Source: Corynebacterium sp.
GTDB lineage: Bacteria > Actinomycetota > Actinomycetes > Mycobacteriales > Mycobacteriaceae
NCBI GenBank assembly: GCA_030527885.1
Contig: JAUMZY010000001.1
Coordinates: forward strand, 62,001-126,000
Direction of reading: 5' to 3'
DNA: 64,000 nt
Shown here: positions 43,257-52,769 of the stretch, piece after piece
How positions within the stretch are numbered: the first letter of the stretch is position 1
Layout: every line of letters starts with the position of its first letter
Notes under the pieces: model-generated
Database searches by the model: none
Told to the model about the DNA's origin: nothing
What the model saw: the letters and a program-made list of their open reading frames with translations, nothing else
Program-made: the position numbers and the translations under genes

Positions 43257-45647
43257 CGAGTCGTTAAGCTGCTGTAGTTCGGCGGAGTTGCTGGGCGCTG
43301 GTGCCGTTGCAGCTGGTGCCCCTACGCTGGGGTTTGTGTTGTCGAGTCGTCGGGGGTAGTCCCCTACTGGTGGGATGGCGGAGGTGACGGGTGCTGGGGG
43401 TGGCACATCACCGGTTGGTGATGCTACTGTGCCGCTGGTTTTATAGCCGTTCTTTTTGGCTGTTGCGGGGCGTTCGGCTTCGCGCACGGGAGCGGATTCT
43501 ACGACGTTTTTGATTTTGTCCCACAGTAGGGGCACGAGAGTCAGAGCGTAGTCGTCTGACATGTGGTTACCATCGCGGTAGACATAAATATTACCGATTA
43601 CTGGTGGACAGAAGTTATCTGGGCAGAACCACTTTGAAGTGTCTACAGCCACTTGGTTTGGTGCGGTGAGGAATTGTGCGGCAGGGTCAGTAGGAGTGTA
43701 AATATCTTGCTTGGGCCGACCGCATTTTTGCAGGTCTTGGGTTTCTTCCCAGCATTCCGATACCATTTGGCCGGTGCCGTCGGGGTTAAGGAACCAGGGA
43801 TTATCGCGTAGTCCAACGAAGGAGATGTTTTCTTTCACGAGGAAGTCCCACAAGGTGCGGTATGAGATGGGGGCTTCGTCGAGGAAGCTGCCACGTTCCA
43901 GGAGCGGTCGAGTGGAGTTGGTTATCACTAGGCTTGGTTTGTCAGTGCGTAGTCGTTCCAGCATTTTTTGGTTAAAGATGGCGCATTCGGGGCTAAAGCC
44001 GTCATCGCGGTCTTCTGCGAATGCGGGACAGCTTTGGCGCACGATGGGGATCACGCGGAAGTGGTGTGCTTTGCCGAGTTCGTCGAGTGCGATCATCCAT
44101 TGTTCGGCATGGGAGCCGCCGACAACGTAGGCGAGTTTTTCTGCGTCTTTATCGCCGTAGACACATTTTTCTGGATATCGGTCGATGACGATTTCTTCTG
44201 GATTGTCGTGGAGGAAAGCCATGCAACCATCTTTCCAGGCGGGTGATACTAGGTCGGCTAAGAGGTAAGGGTCGGGACGGGGTTCTACTTCTGGGATACG
44301 AGCTGCCCCGATGGCGGCAGCACCTGGGTAAAGGGTGGGATCTAGGCGTAATTCTGATGCTTTTTGCACGTCTTCGCGCCATATATTGGGGACGTATGCA
44401 ACCACGAAGACAAGGACAGCAATGAGGATGCCGCCAATGAGGCGGAAACGAGCAGCCCAGCTGGTTTTGAGTTGTTTGAGTGCGTCGATGGCTCGGTGTT
44501 CGCCGGCCATGGGGCGTTTGCCATGCTGTTGGAGCGGTTTTTCAATCAGTCGGTGCGATAGGTCAGCTAGCACAAGGGAGACTGCGATGACGATGATACC
44601 CATGATGAGGCTGGGTTGGTTTTTGTTGTAATACACCGTGACCAAGATCAACATGGGCCAGTGCCAGAGATACAAAGGGTAAGCGATGGTACCTAACCAA
44701 CGCATGAACCTACTGGCCAGCCAGTTCACGCCTCGGCCACTGCCGAGGACCACGAGAGCTGCCCCGCCTAAGGGATAGAGTGTGGCAGGGCCGGGGAATT
44801 GTTGCACGCCGTCCATGACGAAGCCGGTGGTGAGCACCAGGATGATGCCCACCCAGCTGCATATTTTCTGGAGAGTGGTGTTGAGTTGCACGTGGGTGGC
44901 AAAGAGCGCCAGCAGAGCGCCCAGTGTGAGCTCCCACATGCGGGAAAAGGTAGAATAGTAGTTGAGGGATTGGTCTATAAAGTGCAGGTAGGTGGCATAT
45001 CCGAAAGATGCCACGGTGGTAAGTAGGAGTGTGGGGCCGGCTAGCCTGCGAGGGCTTGCGGTTTTGCCAGCCGTGATTAAACTACGGGCGATGATGGCCA
45101 CAATGGTGGCTAGTGTGATAGCGAAGATGTAGAACTGTCCTTGCACCGCCATGGACCAGAGGTGTTGCAGTGGAGAGACTTTATTGCTGGCAGCGCCGTA
45201 TGCCGCACCTTGGGAAGCGAGCGCCCAGTTTTGGTAGTAGCCTAGGCAGGCTTCTAATTGTGTGGCTAGGTTGAGGTTGCGAAGTTCTGGAGTGGTGAGG
45301 GTAACTGCTAGGACAGTGGCGCCGAGGACTACGACGAGTACTGGCACGAGACGGCGGAAGGTGCGCCAGAAGGGCCACCAGGGGTTGAGGTTAGCGCCTT
45401 CCCGGGTGGCATAGCGCAATTGGGCGCCGAGGAAGAAGTAGCCGGATAATAAGAGGAAGACATCAACGCCGCCGGAGACTCTGCCTACGAATACGTGAAA
45501 GAGCACCACGAAGGCAATAGCAATACCGCGTAACCCATCGAGGTCATAGCGGTATTTACTGGCGTTGAGCTGCTCCATCCATCTCCCCAGACGTTGTGTG
45601 TTTGGCGTTGCGGTGCCGGTGGTGTGCGCCACTTGGGCATCGGTCAC
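43245..45647 (-). CDS. OafA/YrhL-type acyltransferase with C-terminal SGNH domain
   Basis: 800 residues. Acyltransferase_3 domain with about ten TM helices (residues 35-400), starting YDLDGLRGIAIAFVVLFHVF with the catalytic His, plus GVDVFLLLSGYF. A soluble SGNH-hydrolase-like domain follows (about 470-730): VVGGSHAEQW is the Ser block and DGNHMSDDYA carries the Asp and His of the triad. Ends with a Pro/Ala-rich tail. Such enzymes O-acylate cell-surface glycans outside the membrane. The target here is unknown; lipomannan, arabinogalactan or trehalose lipids are candidates by envelope type only. Confidence 0.9.
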   Translation of the reverse strand: MTDAQVAHTTGTATPNTQRLGRWMEQLNASKYRYDLDGLRGIAIAFVVLFHVFVGRVSGGVDVFLLLSGYFFLGAQLRYATREGANLNPWWPFWRTFRRLVPVLVVVLGATVLAVTLTTPELRNLNLATQLEACLGYYQNWALASQGAAYGAASNKVSPLQHLWSMAVQGQFYIFAITLATIVAIIARSLITAGKTASPRRLAGPTLLLTTVASFGYATYLHFIDQSLNYYSTFSRMWELTLGALLALFATHVQLNTTLQKICSWVGIILVLTTGFVMDGVQQFPGPATLYPLGGAALVVLGSGRGVNWLASRFMRWLGTIAYPLYLWHWPMLILVTVYYNKNQPSLIMGIIVIAVSLVLADLSHRLIEKPLQQHGKRPMAGEHRAIDALKQLKTSWAARFRLIGGILIAVLVFVVAYVPNIWREDVQKASELRLDPTLYPGAAAIGAARIPEVEPRPDPYLLADLVSPAWKDGCMAFLHDNPEEIVIDRYPEKCVYGDKDAEKLAYVVGGSHAEQWMIALDELGKAHHFRVIPIVRQSCPAFAEDRDDGFSPECAIFNQKMLERLRTDKPSLVITNSTRPLLERGSFLDEAPISYRTLWDFLVKENISFVGLRDNPWFLNPDGTGQMVSECWEETQDLQKCGRPKQDIYTPTDPAAQFLTAPNQVAVDTSKWFCPDNFCPPVIGNIYVYRDGNHMSDDYALTLVPLLWDKIKNVVESAPVREAERPATAKKNGYKTSGTVASPTGDVPPPAPVTSAIPPVGDYPRRLDNTNPSVGAPAATAPAPSNSAELQQLNDSLIP

Positions 45648-45786
45648 TGCTTATGAAAAATCCGCAGAAATCTTACCGTATATATGGTGATTCATTGGGT
45701 TAGGTTTAAGCAGTGTTGCTAGTGGCGATGCCGCGCGCAGATCACTATGTTACCCGCCTCTCCCCCATGGGTGCCCCCTTAGCCGT

Positions 45787-45798
45787 GCTTGTCGATGC
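45787..45798 (+). repeat. Variant copy of the 12-mer (GCTTGTCGATGC)
   Basis: One base different from the consensus, upstream of the acyltransferase gene and next to a terminator. Confidence 0.4.
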
Positions 45799-45812
45799 CA
45801 CCCGCATGCAAA

Positions 45813-45841
45813 AACCCCAGTCTTTGGGTGAAACTGGGGTT
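45813..45841 (-). terminator. Terminator after the ATP-grasp-like gene
   Basis: On the minus strand AACCCCAGT, 11-base loop, ACTGGGGTT and then TTT; begins 13 bases after the stop of the gene at 45855. Confidence 0.85.
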
Positions 45842-45854
45842 AGTTATGGGTGTG

Positions 45855-46913
45855 TTATGCGTGTTTTGCTTCTACCCGACCAATGGCTTCCTTAGCCACT
45901 AGCTCTTGGATGCCCATATCCAATTCGGAGGTGAATCCCACGCAGGAGCAGTTGATTTCGCCCAGAACGTAGGTGTCGGAGCCGTCTTCGGCGTCGGCAA
46001 GCATGAAGTCGGCGGTCCAGATCAGTGGGATGTTGTCGCCACCGAGCTTTTCTGCGATGACTGGCCGGGCGGCGGCGAACATGTCCACCAGTTCCTGCCA
46101 GGATTCGGGCTTGTCGTAGGTGTATTTTGCGCCGGAGAACAGTGTTGCGGAGAAGTTGTCGCCGCCGGCGGCTGGCTTCTTGTGCACCACGAACACTGGG
46201 TGGGGGCCGACGAGCAGGATGCGGATTTCGCCTTCGACGATGCGCGGCATGAAGCGCATGTCCACCAGCATGCCGTTGTCGCCAATGATGTATTGGTCGC
46301 AGAAGTCCATGAATTCGCCGAGTTCCCGGATTTCGGTGTGGTTGTCCACAGCTTCGGTGCAGCGCAGTTTGGTGTCGAGGGGCAGTGCGGTGCCGGGTTC
46401 AACGCTGGCGGCGAGGTCTTTGTCTTCCAGCTGTACCCGCCAGATGCCGGAACCGGTGGAGCCGCGGTTTTGCTTGAGCACGCGCTCCCCATAGGACAAG
46501 GAGGTGGGGAAGGTCTTGTGGAAGGTTTCGACGTCGTAGTAGGCGGCGGTGTCGGAAGGGACGAGTTCCGTGTCGTTGAGTTTGACCAGTGCGTCCTTGG
46601 CGCCGTAGGCCATCATTTCGGCGGGGGTGGACATGCCGACGAGGCCGGCTTCGCTGAGTTTGGTGAGGAGGTCGAAATAACCCTTCTCGCCGCCGGGGAT
46701 GTTGCCAGGATTTACCCGGGAGATATAAGCATCAAAGTTCGAAGAAATGTACTCGAACAGGGTTTCGGACCATTCGGGGCGGTAGTACACGACTTCGGCA
46801 TGCCAACCCGCATCTTTAATGGCGTTGACGATGGGCATGGTGTCTTTCCGGTGCCCGTCGATGAATTTGTCGGAGCCGCCTTCGACCTCGAAAACCACGA
46901 TGCTTTTATGCAC
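45855..46913 (-). CDS. ATP-grasp-like protein (Cj0069 type)
   Basis: 352 residues, cytoplasmic. The opening (SIVVFEVEGGSDKFIDGHR), the loop YGERVLKQNRGSTGSGIWRV (about 143-162, resembling the ATP-grasp glycine loop), and the late acidic strand TYVLGEINCSCVGF (about 318-332, resembling the metal-binding E-x-N) fit an ATP-grasp ligase; I associate it with proteins annotated Cj0069. The substrate is unknown. The start is GTG with GAAAGGG 8 bases upstream. It stands alone with its own terminator. Confidence 0.7.
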   Translation of the reverse strand: MHKSIVVFEVEGGSDKFIDGHRKDTMPIVNAIKDAGWHAEVVYYRPEWSETLFEYISSNFDAYISRVNPGNIPGGEKGYFDLLTKLSEAGLVGMSTPAEMMAYGAKDALVKLNDTELVPSDTAAYYDVETFHKTFPTSLSYGERVLKQNRGSTGSGIWRVQLEDKDLAASVEPGTALPLDTKLRCTEAVDNHTEIRELGEFMDFCDQYIIGDNGMLVDMRFMPRIVEGEIRILLVGPHPVFVVHKKPAAGGDNFSATLFSGAKYTYDKPESWQELVDMFAAARPVIAEKLGGDNIPLIWTADFMLADAEDGSDTYVLGEINCSCVGFTSELDMGIQELVAKEAIGRVEAKHA

Positions 46914-47438
46914 GGTAGTACCCTTTCGGTTGGTAATTATTGTTCACAAAATGGTGGGGTGAACAAGAACGTATAAGTGAGTTGTTGTTGCGTATACATG
47001 TTTGGGATAACAACTGGTTATACCCGTAATGCATGAGCAAGCACACTTAAAAACTATAGTGAATTAGCCCGTCCCACACCCAAAGAAGTAACCAAAGACA
47101 CAGTGAGCCCAAACCTGTATTTCACAGGTACTTTACAACTAATAATTACCCCCGATATGCATCTTTATTATTACTTCTCGATATCACAATATCTATGCGC
47201 TACAGTGGCCCTACCCCCAGGTTGCATCACGCCAGCATAACTCCCCCTTTTCGTTCACTTGTTTCAATAATCAGGACCACGCCGAGCGGGCGGCGTCGAC
47301 AAGCCCAATGCATAGCGTTGGTCACATTTATGGCACTAAGCGGTAACATTCCACTTTTCTCTACGATAGGGAACTAAATTACTTGGTTTAGAAAGTGTTA
47401 ACTATTCTCAACAAAACCGAAAGGTGCTTCATTTCGCC
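46914..47438. other. Divergent intergenic region upstream of thtR
   Basis: About 520 bases with no credible gene. A plus-strand open frame at 47195-47377 has no ribosome site. The region holds one exact 12-mer (47293-47304) and should carry promoters for the divergent ATP-grasp and thtR genes; I could not define them. Confidence 0.4.
47293..47304 (-). repeat. Copy of the 12-mer (reads GCGTCGACAAGC on the plus strand)
   Basis: Exact intergenic copy about 135 bases upstream of the thtR start. Confidence 0.7.
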
Positions 47439-48389
47439 ATGCCTACTGCGTTTGACCCACACCCCGAATTCCAAGAATATGCCCACCCAGAACGGCTAGT
47501 CTCTGCCTCCTGGCTTTCCGCCCGATTAGGCACCCCCGGGCTGCGGGTCGTCGAATCCGATGCTGACCCCCTGAAATACGACATAGGCCACATCCCCGGC
47601 GCAGTGCGCATTGATTGGCGCCGCGAGCTCAACGACCCCCTATCCCGCGACTTCCTCGACGCGGAGAGTTTTGCAAAATTAATGAGCGCCAAAGGCATCA
47701 ACCACGACGACACCGTCGTTATCTACGGCGACGAAGCCAACTCGTGGGCGGCCTTCACCCTGTGGGTCTTCGAACTATTCGGCCACGAAGACGTGCGGCT
47801 CCTCAACGGCGGCCGCGACGCTTGGATGGCTGAGGAACGCGACACCTCCTTCGTCGTGCCGGAATACCCAGCCACCCAATACCCCGTGGTGGAACGGGAT
47901 GACAGCGTCATTCGCGCGTTCGTATCGGATGTGCAGGCCAGCATTCCTGCCGCCGGCGCGGACTCCGCCAGCGCGTCGGATGACAGCGTGGTCATCGTGG
48001 ATGTCCGAAATGCCGAAGAATACATGGGCGATATTCCCGACAACTCCCCTGATTCAGGGGTGATCCGACATGGTCATATCCCCTCTGCAATCAATATTTG
48101 CTGGGACAATTCCATGCTTGTGAACGCCCGATTCCGCACCGAAGCAGAGCTAAAAACCGCGTTTGCTCCCGCCCTAAAAGCCGAAAAAGTATTTGTATAC
48201 TGCGAGCAAGGCCACCAAGCGGCACACGCCTGGTTCGTATTAAAGTACCTGCTTGGACATAAAAATGTCGTGAGCTACGACGGCTCCTGGGCGGAATGGG
48301 GAAATATGATTCGCATGCCAATTCGAAAAGGCCCGGATCCGGATAACCTCGAAATGTCACTCACGTGGACCGGGGCTCAAGTACCCTAG
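47439..48389 (+). CDS. thtR: Thiosulfate sulfurtransferase (rhodanese)
   Basis: 316 residues from the ATG at 47439 (protein MPTAFDPHPEFQEYAHPERL); a GTG at 47424 would add five residues. Two rhodanese domains. The first (about 20-145) is inactive and has HIPGAVRIDWRRELN and LNGGRDAW. The second (about 160-305) has HGHIPSAINICW and the catalytic Cys in VYCEQGHQAAHAWFVL. Transfers sulfur from thiosulfate to cyanide or other thiophiles. Next to accBC as in C. glutamicum. Confidence 0.92.
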   Translation: MPTAFDPHPEFQEYAHPERLVSASWLSARLGTPGLRVVESDADPLKYDIGHIPGAVRIDWRRELNDPLSRDFLDAESFAKLMSAKGINHDDTVVIYGDEANSWAAFTLWVFELFGHEDVRLLNGGRDAWMAEERDTSFVVPEYPATQYPVVERDDSVIRAFVSDVQASIPAAGADSASASDDSVVIVDVRNAEEYMGDIPDNSPDSGVIRHGHIPSAINICWDNSMLVNARFRTEAELKTAFAPALKAEKVFVYCEQGHQAAHAWFVLKYLLGHKNVVSYDGSWAEWGNMIRMPIRKGPDPDNLEMSLTWTGAQVP

Positions 48390-48601
48390 GAATGGTTTTT
48401 GTACATTTTGCTTCCTACGGGGGATAAATGTGCAACAATGTTGTACGCCGAATACGTTAAAAAAATTGTGCTGGTTGTGGTGTTAACTATCAATCAGTAG
48501 TGGCCCCACCCCAAGCGGGTACCACCAGCGCCGTAGTATGACGCATCTGCTGACAACTCACATAATTTTGATCACCATTTTAAGAACCAGGAGAGCTTCC
48601 C

Positions 48602-50383
48602 GTGACTGTGGAATCAAGGAAAATCACTAAAGTTCTCGTCGCCAACCGCGGCGAGATCGCCATTCGTGTTATTCGTGCTGCTCGTGACGCTGGAATCCCC
48701 AGCGTTGCAGTCTACGCCGAACCAGACGCCAACGCGCCTTTTGTCAGCCTCGCTGACGAAGCATTCGCACTGGGTGGCCAAAACTCCGCAGAATCATACT
48801 TGGTGTTCGACAAAATCTTGGATGCCGCTAAAAAATCCGGCGCCAACGCCATCCACCCCGGCTACGGCTTCCTCTCCGAAAATGGTGACTTCGCAGAGGC
48901 CGTCATCAACGCCGGCCTGATCTGGATCGGCCCCTCCCCCCAATCCATCCGCGACCTAGGCGACAAAGTTACCGCACGTCACATCGCACAGCGCGCCGAC
49001 GCCCCCATGGCCCCCGGCACCAAAGAACCGGTCAAGGACGCCGCCGAAGTCGTCGCCTTCGCTGAAGAATACGGCCTGCCCATCGCCATCAAAGCCGCAT
49101 TCGGTGGCGGCGGCCGTGGCATGAAAGTCGCCTACACCAAGGAAGAAGTACCGGAGCTCTACGAATCCGCCACCCGTGAAGCACTGGCCGCCTTCGGCCG
49201 TGGCGAATGCTTCGTTGAACGCTACATGGACAAAGCCCGCCACGTGGAATGTCAGGTGCTGGCCGACATGCACGGCAACGTCATCGTAGCCGGCACCCGC
49301 GACTGCTCCCTGCAGCGTCGCTTCCAAAAACTGGTGGAAGAAGCACCCGCCCCCTTCCTCACCGATGACCAGCGCACCACCCTGCACGAATCCGCAAAGC
49401 GGATCTGCAAAGAGGCCGGCTACTACGGCGCCGGCACCGTGGAATACCTGGTGGACGCCACCGGCCTCATCAACTTCCTCGAAGTAAACACCCGGTTGCA
49501 GGTGGAACACCCCGTGACGGAAGCCACCACCGGCCTCGACCTGGTGCGCGAACAATTCCGCATCGCCGAAGGTAAAGAACTCCACATCAAGGAAGACCCC
49601 AAGCCACGCGGCCACGCATTTGAATTCCGCATCAACGGCGAAGACGCTGGCAGCAACTTCATGCCTGCCCCCGGCACCATCACCAAGTACGTGGAACCCA
49701 CCGGCCCTGGTGTGCGCATGGACTCCGGCATCGTAGAAGGCTCCGTCATCGGCGGACAATTCGACTCCATGCTGGCCAAGCTAATCGTATTCGGCGAAAC
49801 CCGCGAAGAAGCATTGCAGCGTTCACGCAGGGCATTGGCTGAATACATTGTGGAGGGTATGCCCACGGTCATCCCCTTCCACAAGCACATTGTGGAAAAT
49901 CCCGCCTTCGTGGGCGATGATGAACACTTTGATGTGTACACCAAGTGGATTGAAGAGGAGTGGAACAACCCTATTCCGGCTTATGTTGATCCAGCAGAAG
50001 CCGAGGAAGCTGAAGAAGCTACCCCGAATCAGAAGGTCATTGTTGAAATTGATGGCCGACGGGTAGAAATTGCTCTGCCTGGTGATTTGGCGCTTTCCGG
50101 CGGTGGCACTGGTGCCGCTAAGAAGAAGGCCAAGAAGCGTCGTTCCGGTGGCGCCAAGGCTGGGGTTTCTGGCGATGCTGTAGCTGCCCCAATGCAAGGC
50201 ACCGTGATTAAAGTGAATGTGGAAGAAGGCCAAGAAGTCGCTGAAGGCGATGTTGTGGTGGTGCTGGAAGCCATGAAAATGGAAAACCCAGTGAAAGCCC
50301 ACAAGGCTGGTGTGGTAACTGATTTGGCAGTCGCTGCTGGTGAAGGCGTGACCAAGGGTGCGGTCATGATGGAACTGAAGTAA
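48602..50383 (+). CDS. accBC: Acyl-CoA carboxylase alpha subunit: biotin carboxylase fused to biotin carrier
   Basis: 593 residues. Biotin carboxylase (1-450): [29 protein letters not shown], the ATP-grasp loop [11 protein letters not shown] (about 163-173), [26 protein letters not shown] flexible acidic then Lys/Gly-rich linker (about 460-520) leads to the biotinyl domain, with the acceptor Lys in [10 protein letters not shown] (about 560). Works with AccD1/AccD2 and AccE; biotin is added by BirA at 29.8 kb. Start GTG with AGGAGA 7 bases upstream. Confidence 0.97.
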   Translation: MTVESRKITKVLVANRGEIAIRVIRAARDAGIPSVAVYAEPDANAPFVSLADEAFALGGQNSAESYLVFDKILDAAKKSGANAIHPGYGFLSENGDFAEAVINAGLIWIGPSPQSIRDLGDKVTARHIAQRADAPMAPGTKEPVKDAAEVVAFAEEYGLPIAIKAAFGGGGRGMKVAYTKEEVPELYESATREALAAFGRGECFVERYMDKARHVECQVLADMHGNVIVAGTRDCSLQRRFQKLVEEAPAPFLTDDQRTTLHESAKRICKEAGYYGAGTVEYLVDATGLINFLEVNTRLQVEHPVTEATTGLDLVREQFRIAEGKELHIKEDPKPRGHAFEFRINGEDAGSNFMPAPGTITKYVEPTGPGVRMDSGIVEGSVIGGQFDSMLAKLIVFGETREEALQRSRRALAEYIVEGMPTVIPFHKHIVENPAFVGDDEHFDVYTKWIEEEWNNPIPAYVDPAEAEEAEEATPNQKVIVEIDGRRVEIALPGDLALSGGGTGAAKKKAKKRRSGGAKAGVSGDAVAAPMQGTVIKVNVEEGQEVAEGDVVVVLEAMKMENPVKAHKAGVVTDLAVAAGEGVTKGAVMMELK

Positions 50384-50405
50384 CCCCATATTTCCCCTGT
50401 ATTAG

Positions 50406-50425
50406 GCCCTGCCACCCGGCAGGGC
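50406..50425 (+). terminator. Terminator after accBC
   Basis: 8-bp stem GCCCTGCC / GGCAGGGC, loop ACCC, then TTTCGT; 22 bases after the stop. Confidence 0.8.
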
Positions 50426-50530
50426 TTTCGTCATACATAGGGTCATACGTGGGGTACCGGGGGTGCTCATTGTATGACCAAACGTGTACCCCCAAATAGC
50501 TAGGAGATGATTTAAAGTAGCATAGTTAAC

Positions 50531-51163
50531 ATGGCGAAATTCATCGGAATCATTTTTCTCATAATTGGATTTTTATTAGTAGCTTTTGCGATTTATGCAT
50601 TTCGTAAAGCATTGCAAGCCCGTAAAGAAAATACACAACAAGGGGGTGCCCAGCGGAGTGATCCATTAGCATTTGCCGCTGGTGTTACTGGGCAGAATGA
50701 TTTTAATCCGCAGGTACTAGGCCCAGGCGCAATTATTAACCACGGTGCCACGGATTATGTGGTGCGCGGCGGCGTTACCTTGAGCCAAGGCCCCTTTGTA
50801 TGGCATGAATACATGCTAGATGGTGGTTCCGGTTCCGAATGGTTGAGCGTGGAAGTGGACGAAGGCCAATTGGAATTAGTGCTATGGCAGACTCGAAAAG
50901 ATTTGCAAGTCACGCCGCATGGCGTGGTGCAGATTGATGGGATCACCTACACCGAGAGTGAACGCGGTGGGGCCCGGTACACCACAGAGGGCACCACTGG
51001 CCTACCTGCGGCAGGTGACATGAGCTATGTGGATTATGAAGGTCCGGGCGATAAGCGTCTAGGATTGGAAAGTTACAGCCCGAACATGCCATGGGAAGCT
51101 TCGCTGGGGCATGTGGTATACCCGGGTGAATTCACGGTTTTCCCAGCACCACCAGCTAGTTAA
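50531..51163 (+). CDS. DUF4178 membrane-anchored protein
   Basis: 210 residues: N-terminal TM helix (about 4-24, FIGIIFLIIGFLLVAFAIYA), then a beta-rich domain (VLGPGAIINHGATDYVVRGG, WHEYMLDGGSGSEWLSVEVD, LGLESYSPNMPWEASLG) that fits DUF4178. First of five genes on this strand whose spacing is a few bases or an overlap, ending with an aminopropyltransferase. The function is unknown; the domain is often found near DUF350 and spermidine-synthase-like genes. Confidence 0.82.
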   Translation: MAKFIGIIFLIIGFLLVAFAIYAFRKALQARKENTQQGGAQRSDPLAFAAGVTGQNDFNPQVLGPGAIINHGATDYVVRGGVTLSQGPFVWHEYMLDGGSGSEWLSVEVDEGQLELVLWQTRKDLQVTPHGVVQIDGITYTESERGGARYTTEGTTGLPAAGDMSYVDYEGPGDKRLGLESYSPNMPWEASLGHVVYPGEFTVFPAPPAS

Positions 51164-51168
51164 GGGGT

Positions 51169-51723
51169 ATGCGCATGGTGCAGCTTTTTGATATTCCCAT
51201 CATGGATGTCTCCGCTGATGCGCTGGGCTTGCACCTTGATGGGCCCGCGCCGCAGCAGGTGCTCATGGAAACTGAGCTTTTCGACGCCCCCACAGCCACG
51301 TCGTTGCGGTTGTGCATCATTGGGGCATCGCATGTGATTGAGCTACGCGCAGGGCATGAGGTAGTTTTCCGGGAAGAGGTGTCCTGTGCAACACAGTCGC
51401 ACGGGGGAATATCGTTAGCAGAAGTCGTCGATACGCAAGCAGCGTATCCGCAATACCGCTTTCAAACAGAACAGTTGCGGTACGCAACGGTGGAGTTTGA
51501 TGCAGCCGCCACGAGTTTGTGTGCTGAGTTTACGGATGCTTGGTTAGTTGGACGGTTTCCCGGCGAAGGAGAACACCATATAACGGCATTGTTTGGGCAG
51601 TATGCGGCTGGATCGTGGTCGTGGGATACCTATCATGTGTATCCCCATGAATCTACGATTGTGCATACCACGTCGGTTTTTAAATTGGGGACCAAGCGGA
51701 AGGATATAGGACATTATGAGTAA
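51169..51723 (+). CDS. DUF2617 family protein
   Basis: 184 residues, soluble. Pattern LRLCIIGASHVIELRAG, WSWDTYHVYPHESTIVHTTS near the C-terminus fits DUF2617, another unknown family that recurs in this neighbourhood. The gene starts 6 bases after DUF4178 and overlaps DUF4247 by 8 bases. Confidence 0.8.
   Translation: MRMVQLFDIPIMDVSADALGLHLDGPAPQQVLMETELFDAPTATSLRLCIIGASHVIELRAGHEVVFREEVSCATQSHGGISLAEVVDTQAAYPQYRFQTEQLRYATVEFDAAATSLCAEFTDAWLVGRFPGEGEHHITALFGQYAAGSWSWDTYHVYPHESTIVHTTSVFKLGTKRKDIGHYE
51276..51287 (+). repeat. Intragenic copy of GCTTTTCGACGC
   Basis: Exact copy inside the DUF2617 gene, encoding part of ELFDAP. Confidence 0.65.
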
Positions 51724-52234
51724 GAGAAGCCCACTGACGTGGAGTCTATTCGGAATTCTGGCCCTATTTTTTAGTTTTATCTTCTTGATCTTTGGCTTGG
51801 CGCTGGTTGTTCCTAATGAAGATGATTATTTTGAGAAGAATTACACCCGAGTGCATGAGTCAGGCTACGAGTCGGACCAAAAGGTGTACGCCTGCGAAGG
51901 TGAACCGAAGCAGGTAGCCGATAAAATTGCGCAGGATCTTTCGTCGATGTTGGAGGCCCGAGCGGAGGACACGAAGACAAATACTTGGTATCTGCGGTTG
52001 AACATCCGGTTGGCACAGGTGACCAAGCGGGACGGCAAGTGCCGCATTATCGTAGAAAATTTGCAGCGGTTACGCAGCGGCCATTATGTGTTTGTAGGTC
52101 CGGGATTCCGGCCACCGTCACCAGGTTCGTCGTCGGGTGGTAGCTCTGGCAGCGGCAGCGGCAGCACCGGCAGCGGCAACAGTTCCAGCGGTAATGGTAG
52201 CAGCTCTAGTGGGGGTGGCGGCAGCGTAAAGTAA
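51716..52234 (+). CDS. DUF4247 membrane-anchored protein
   Basis: 172 residues: TM helix about 9-31 (LFGILALFFSFIFLIFGLAL), an extracytoplasmic domain with two cysteines (VYACEGEP and GKCRII), a segment YVFVGPGFRPPSPG, and a Gly/Ser-rich tail of about 40 residues. Fits DUF4247. The two cysteines could form a disulfide outside the membrane. Confidence 0.8.
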   Translation: MSKRSPLTWSLFGILALFFSFIFLIFGLALVVPNEDDYFEKNYTRVHESGYESDQKVYACEGEPKQVADKIAQDLSSMLEARAEDTKTNTWYLRLNIRLAQVTKRDGKCRIIVENLQRLRSGHYVFVGPGFRPPSPGSSSGGSSGSGSGSTGSGNSSSGNGSSSSGGGGSVK

Positions 52235-52292
52235 CTGACACTAGCTTTTGAAACAACATATAGGAATTTTTATTTAAAGGTAGTGGTGACTC

Positions 52293-52769
52293 ATGCATCA
52301 TATATTTCTGGCTACTGGTGTGCAGACACAAGTAGTAGTGACAGAAGATCATTCATTGGGCCATAGTGTCTTTGGGTCCTTGGCGTATTTCCTGCTGGCC
52401 ATGGTGATTTTTGGCATCAGTTTTGTGGTGCAGGATCTTCTAACGCCCGGTAATTACCGCAAACAGGTTTTTGTGGATAATTTGCCGAACGCCTGCGTGC
52501 TGGCTGGTTCGCAAGCCATTGCCATTGGCATTGTGCTCACCGCTGCCATTTCCACCTCGCCCAATGATCTCGTTGATGGGCTCATTGCAACCGCTGTGTA
52601 TTCCCTGTTGGGGTTGATCTTGCAGACGGTGTTCTTGGTGCTGTTGGAGGTTCTGAATCCCGATAAATTCCGGTATGTGATTGAGGATCCGAAGCTTCGG
52701 CCGGCTGCGCTGCTCAGTGGTGTGCTGTTGATCGTTGTGGGTGTCATTAACGCCGCATGTCTGCTGTAG
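52293..52769 (+). CDS. DUF350 integral membrane protein
   Basis: 158 residues, four TM helices (about 24-44, 62-82, 92-115, 138-157). Contains FVVQDLLTPGNYRKQVFVDNLP between helices 1 and 2 and the compact two-fold layout of DUF350 (YjfL in E. coli). It overlaps the aminopropyltransferase gene by 13 bases, so the two are translationally coupled. Its function is unknown. Confidence 0.85.
   Translation: MHHIFLATGVQTQVVVTEDHSLGHSVFGSLAYFLLAMVIFGISFVVQDLLTPGNYRKQVFVDNLPNACVLAGSQAIAIGIVLTAAISTSPNDLVDGLIATAVYSLLGLILQTVFLVLLEVLNPDKFRYVIEDPKLRPAALLSGVLLIVVGVINAACLL

Noticed and set aside
45713..45895. 60-residue open frame upstream of the acyltransferase gene
   Set aside because: Reads through a terminator hairpin and into the ATP-grasp gene; no support.
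47195..47377. 60-residue open frame upstream of thtR
   Set aside because: No ribosome site; contains the 12-mer repeat; random composition.
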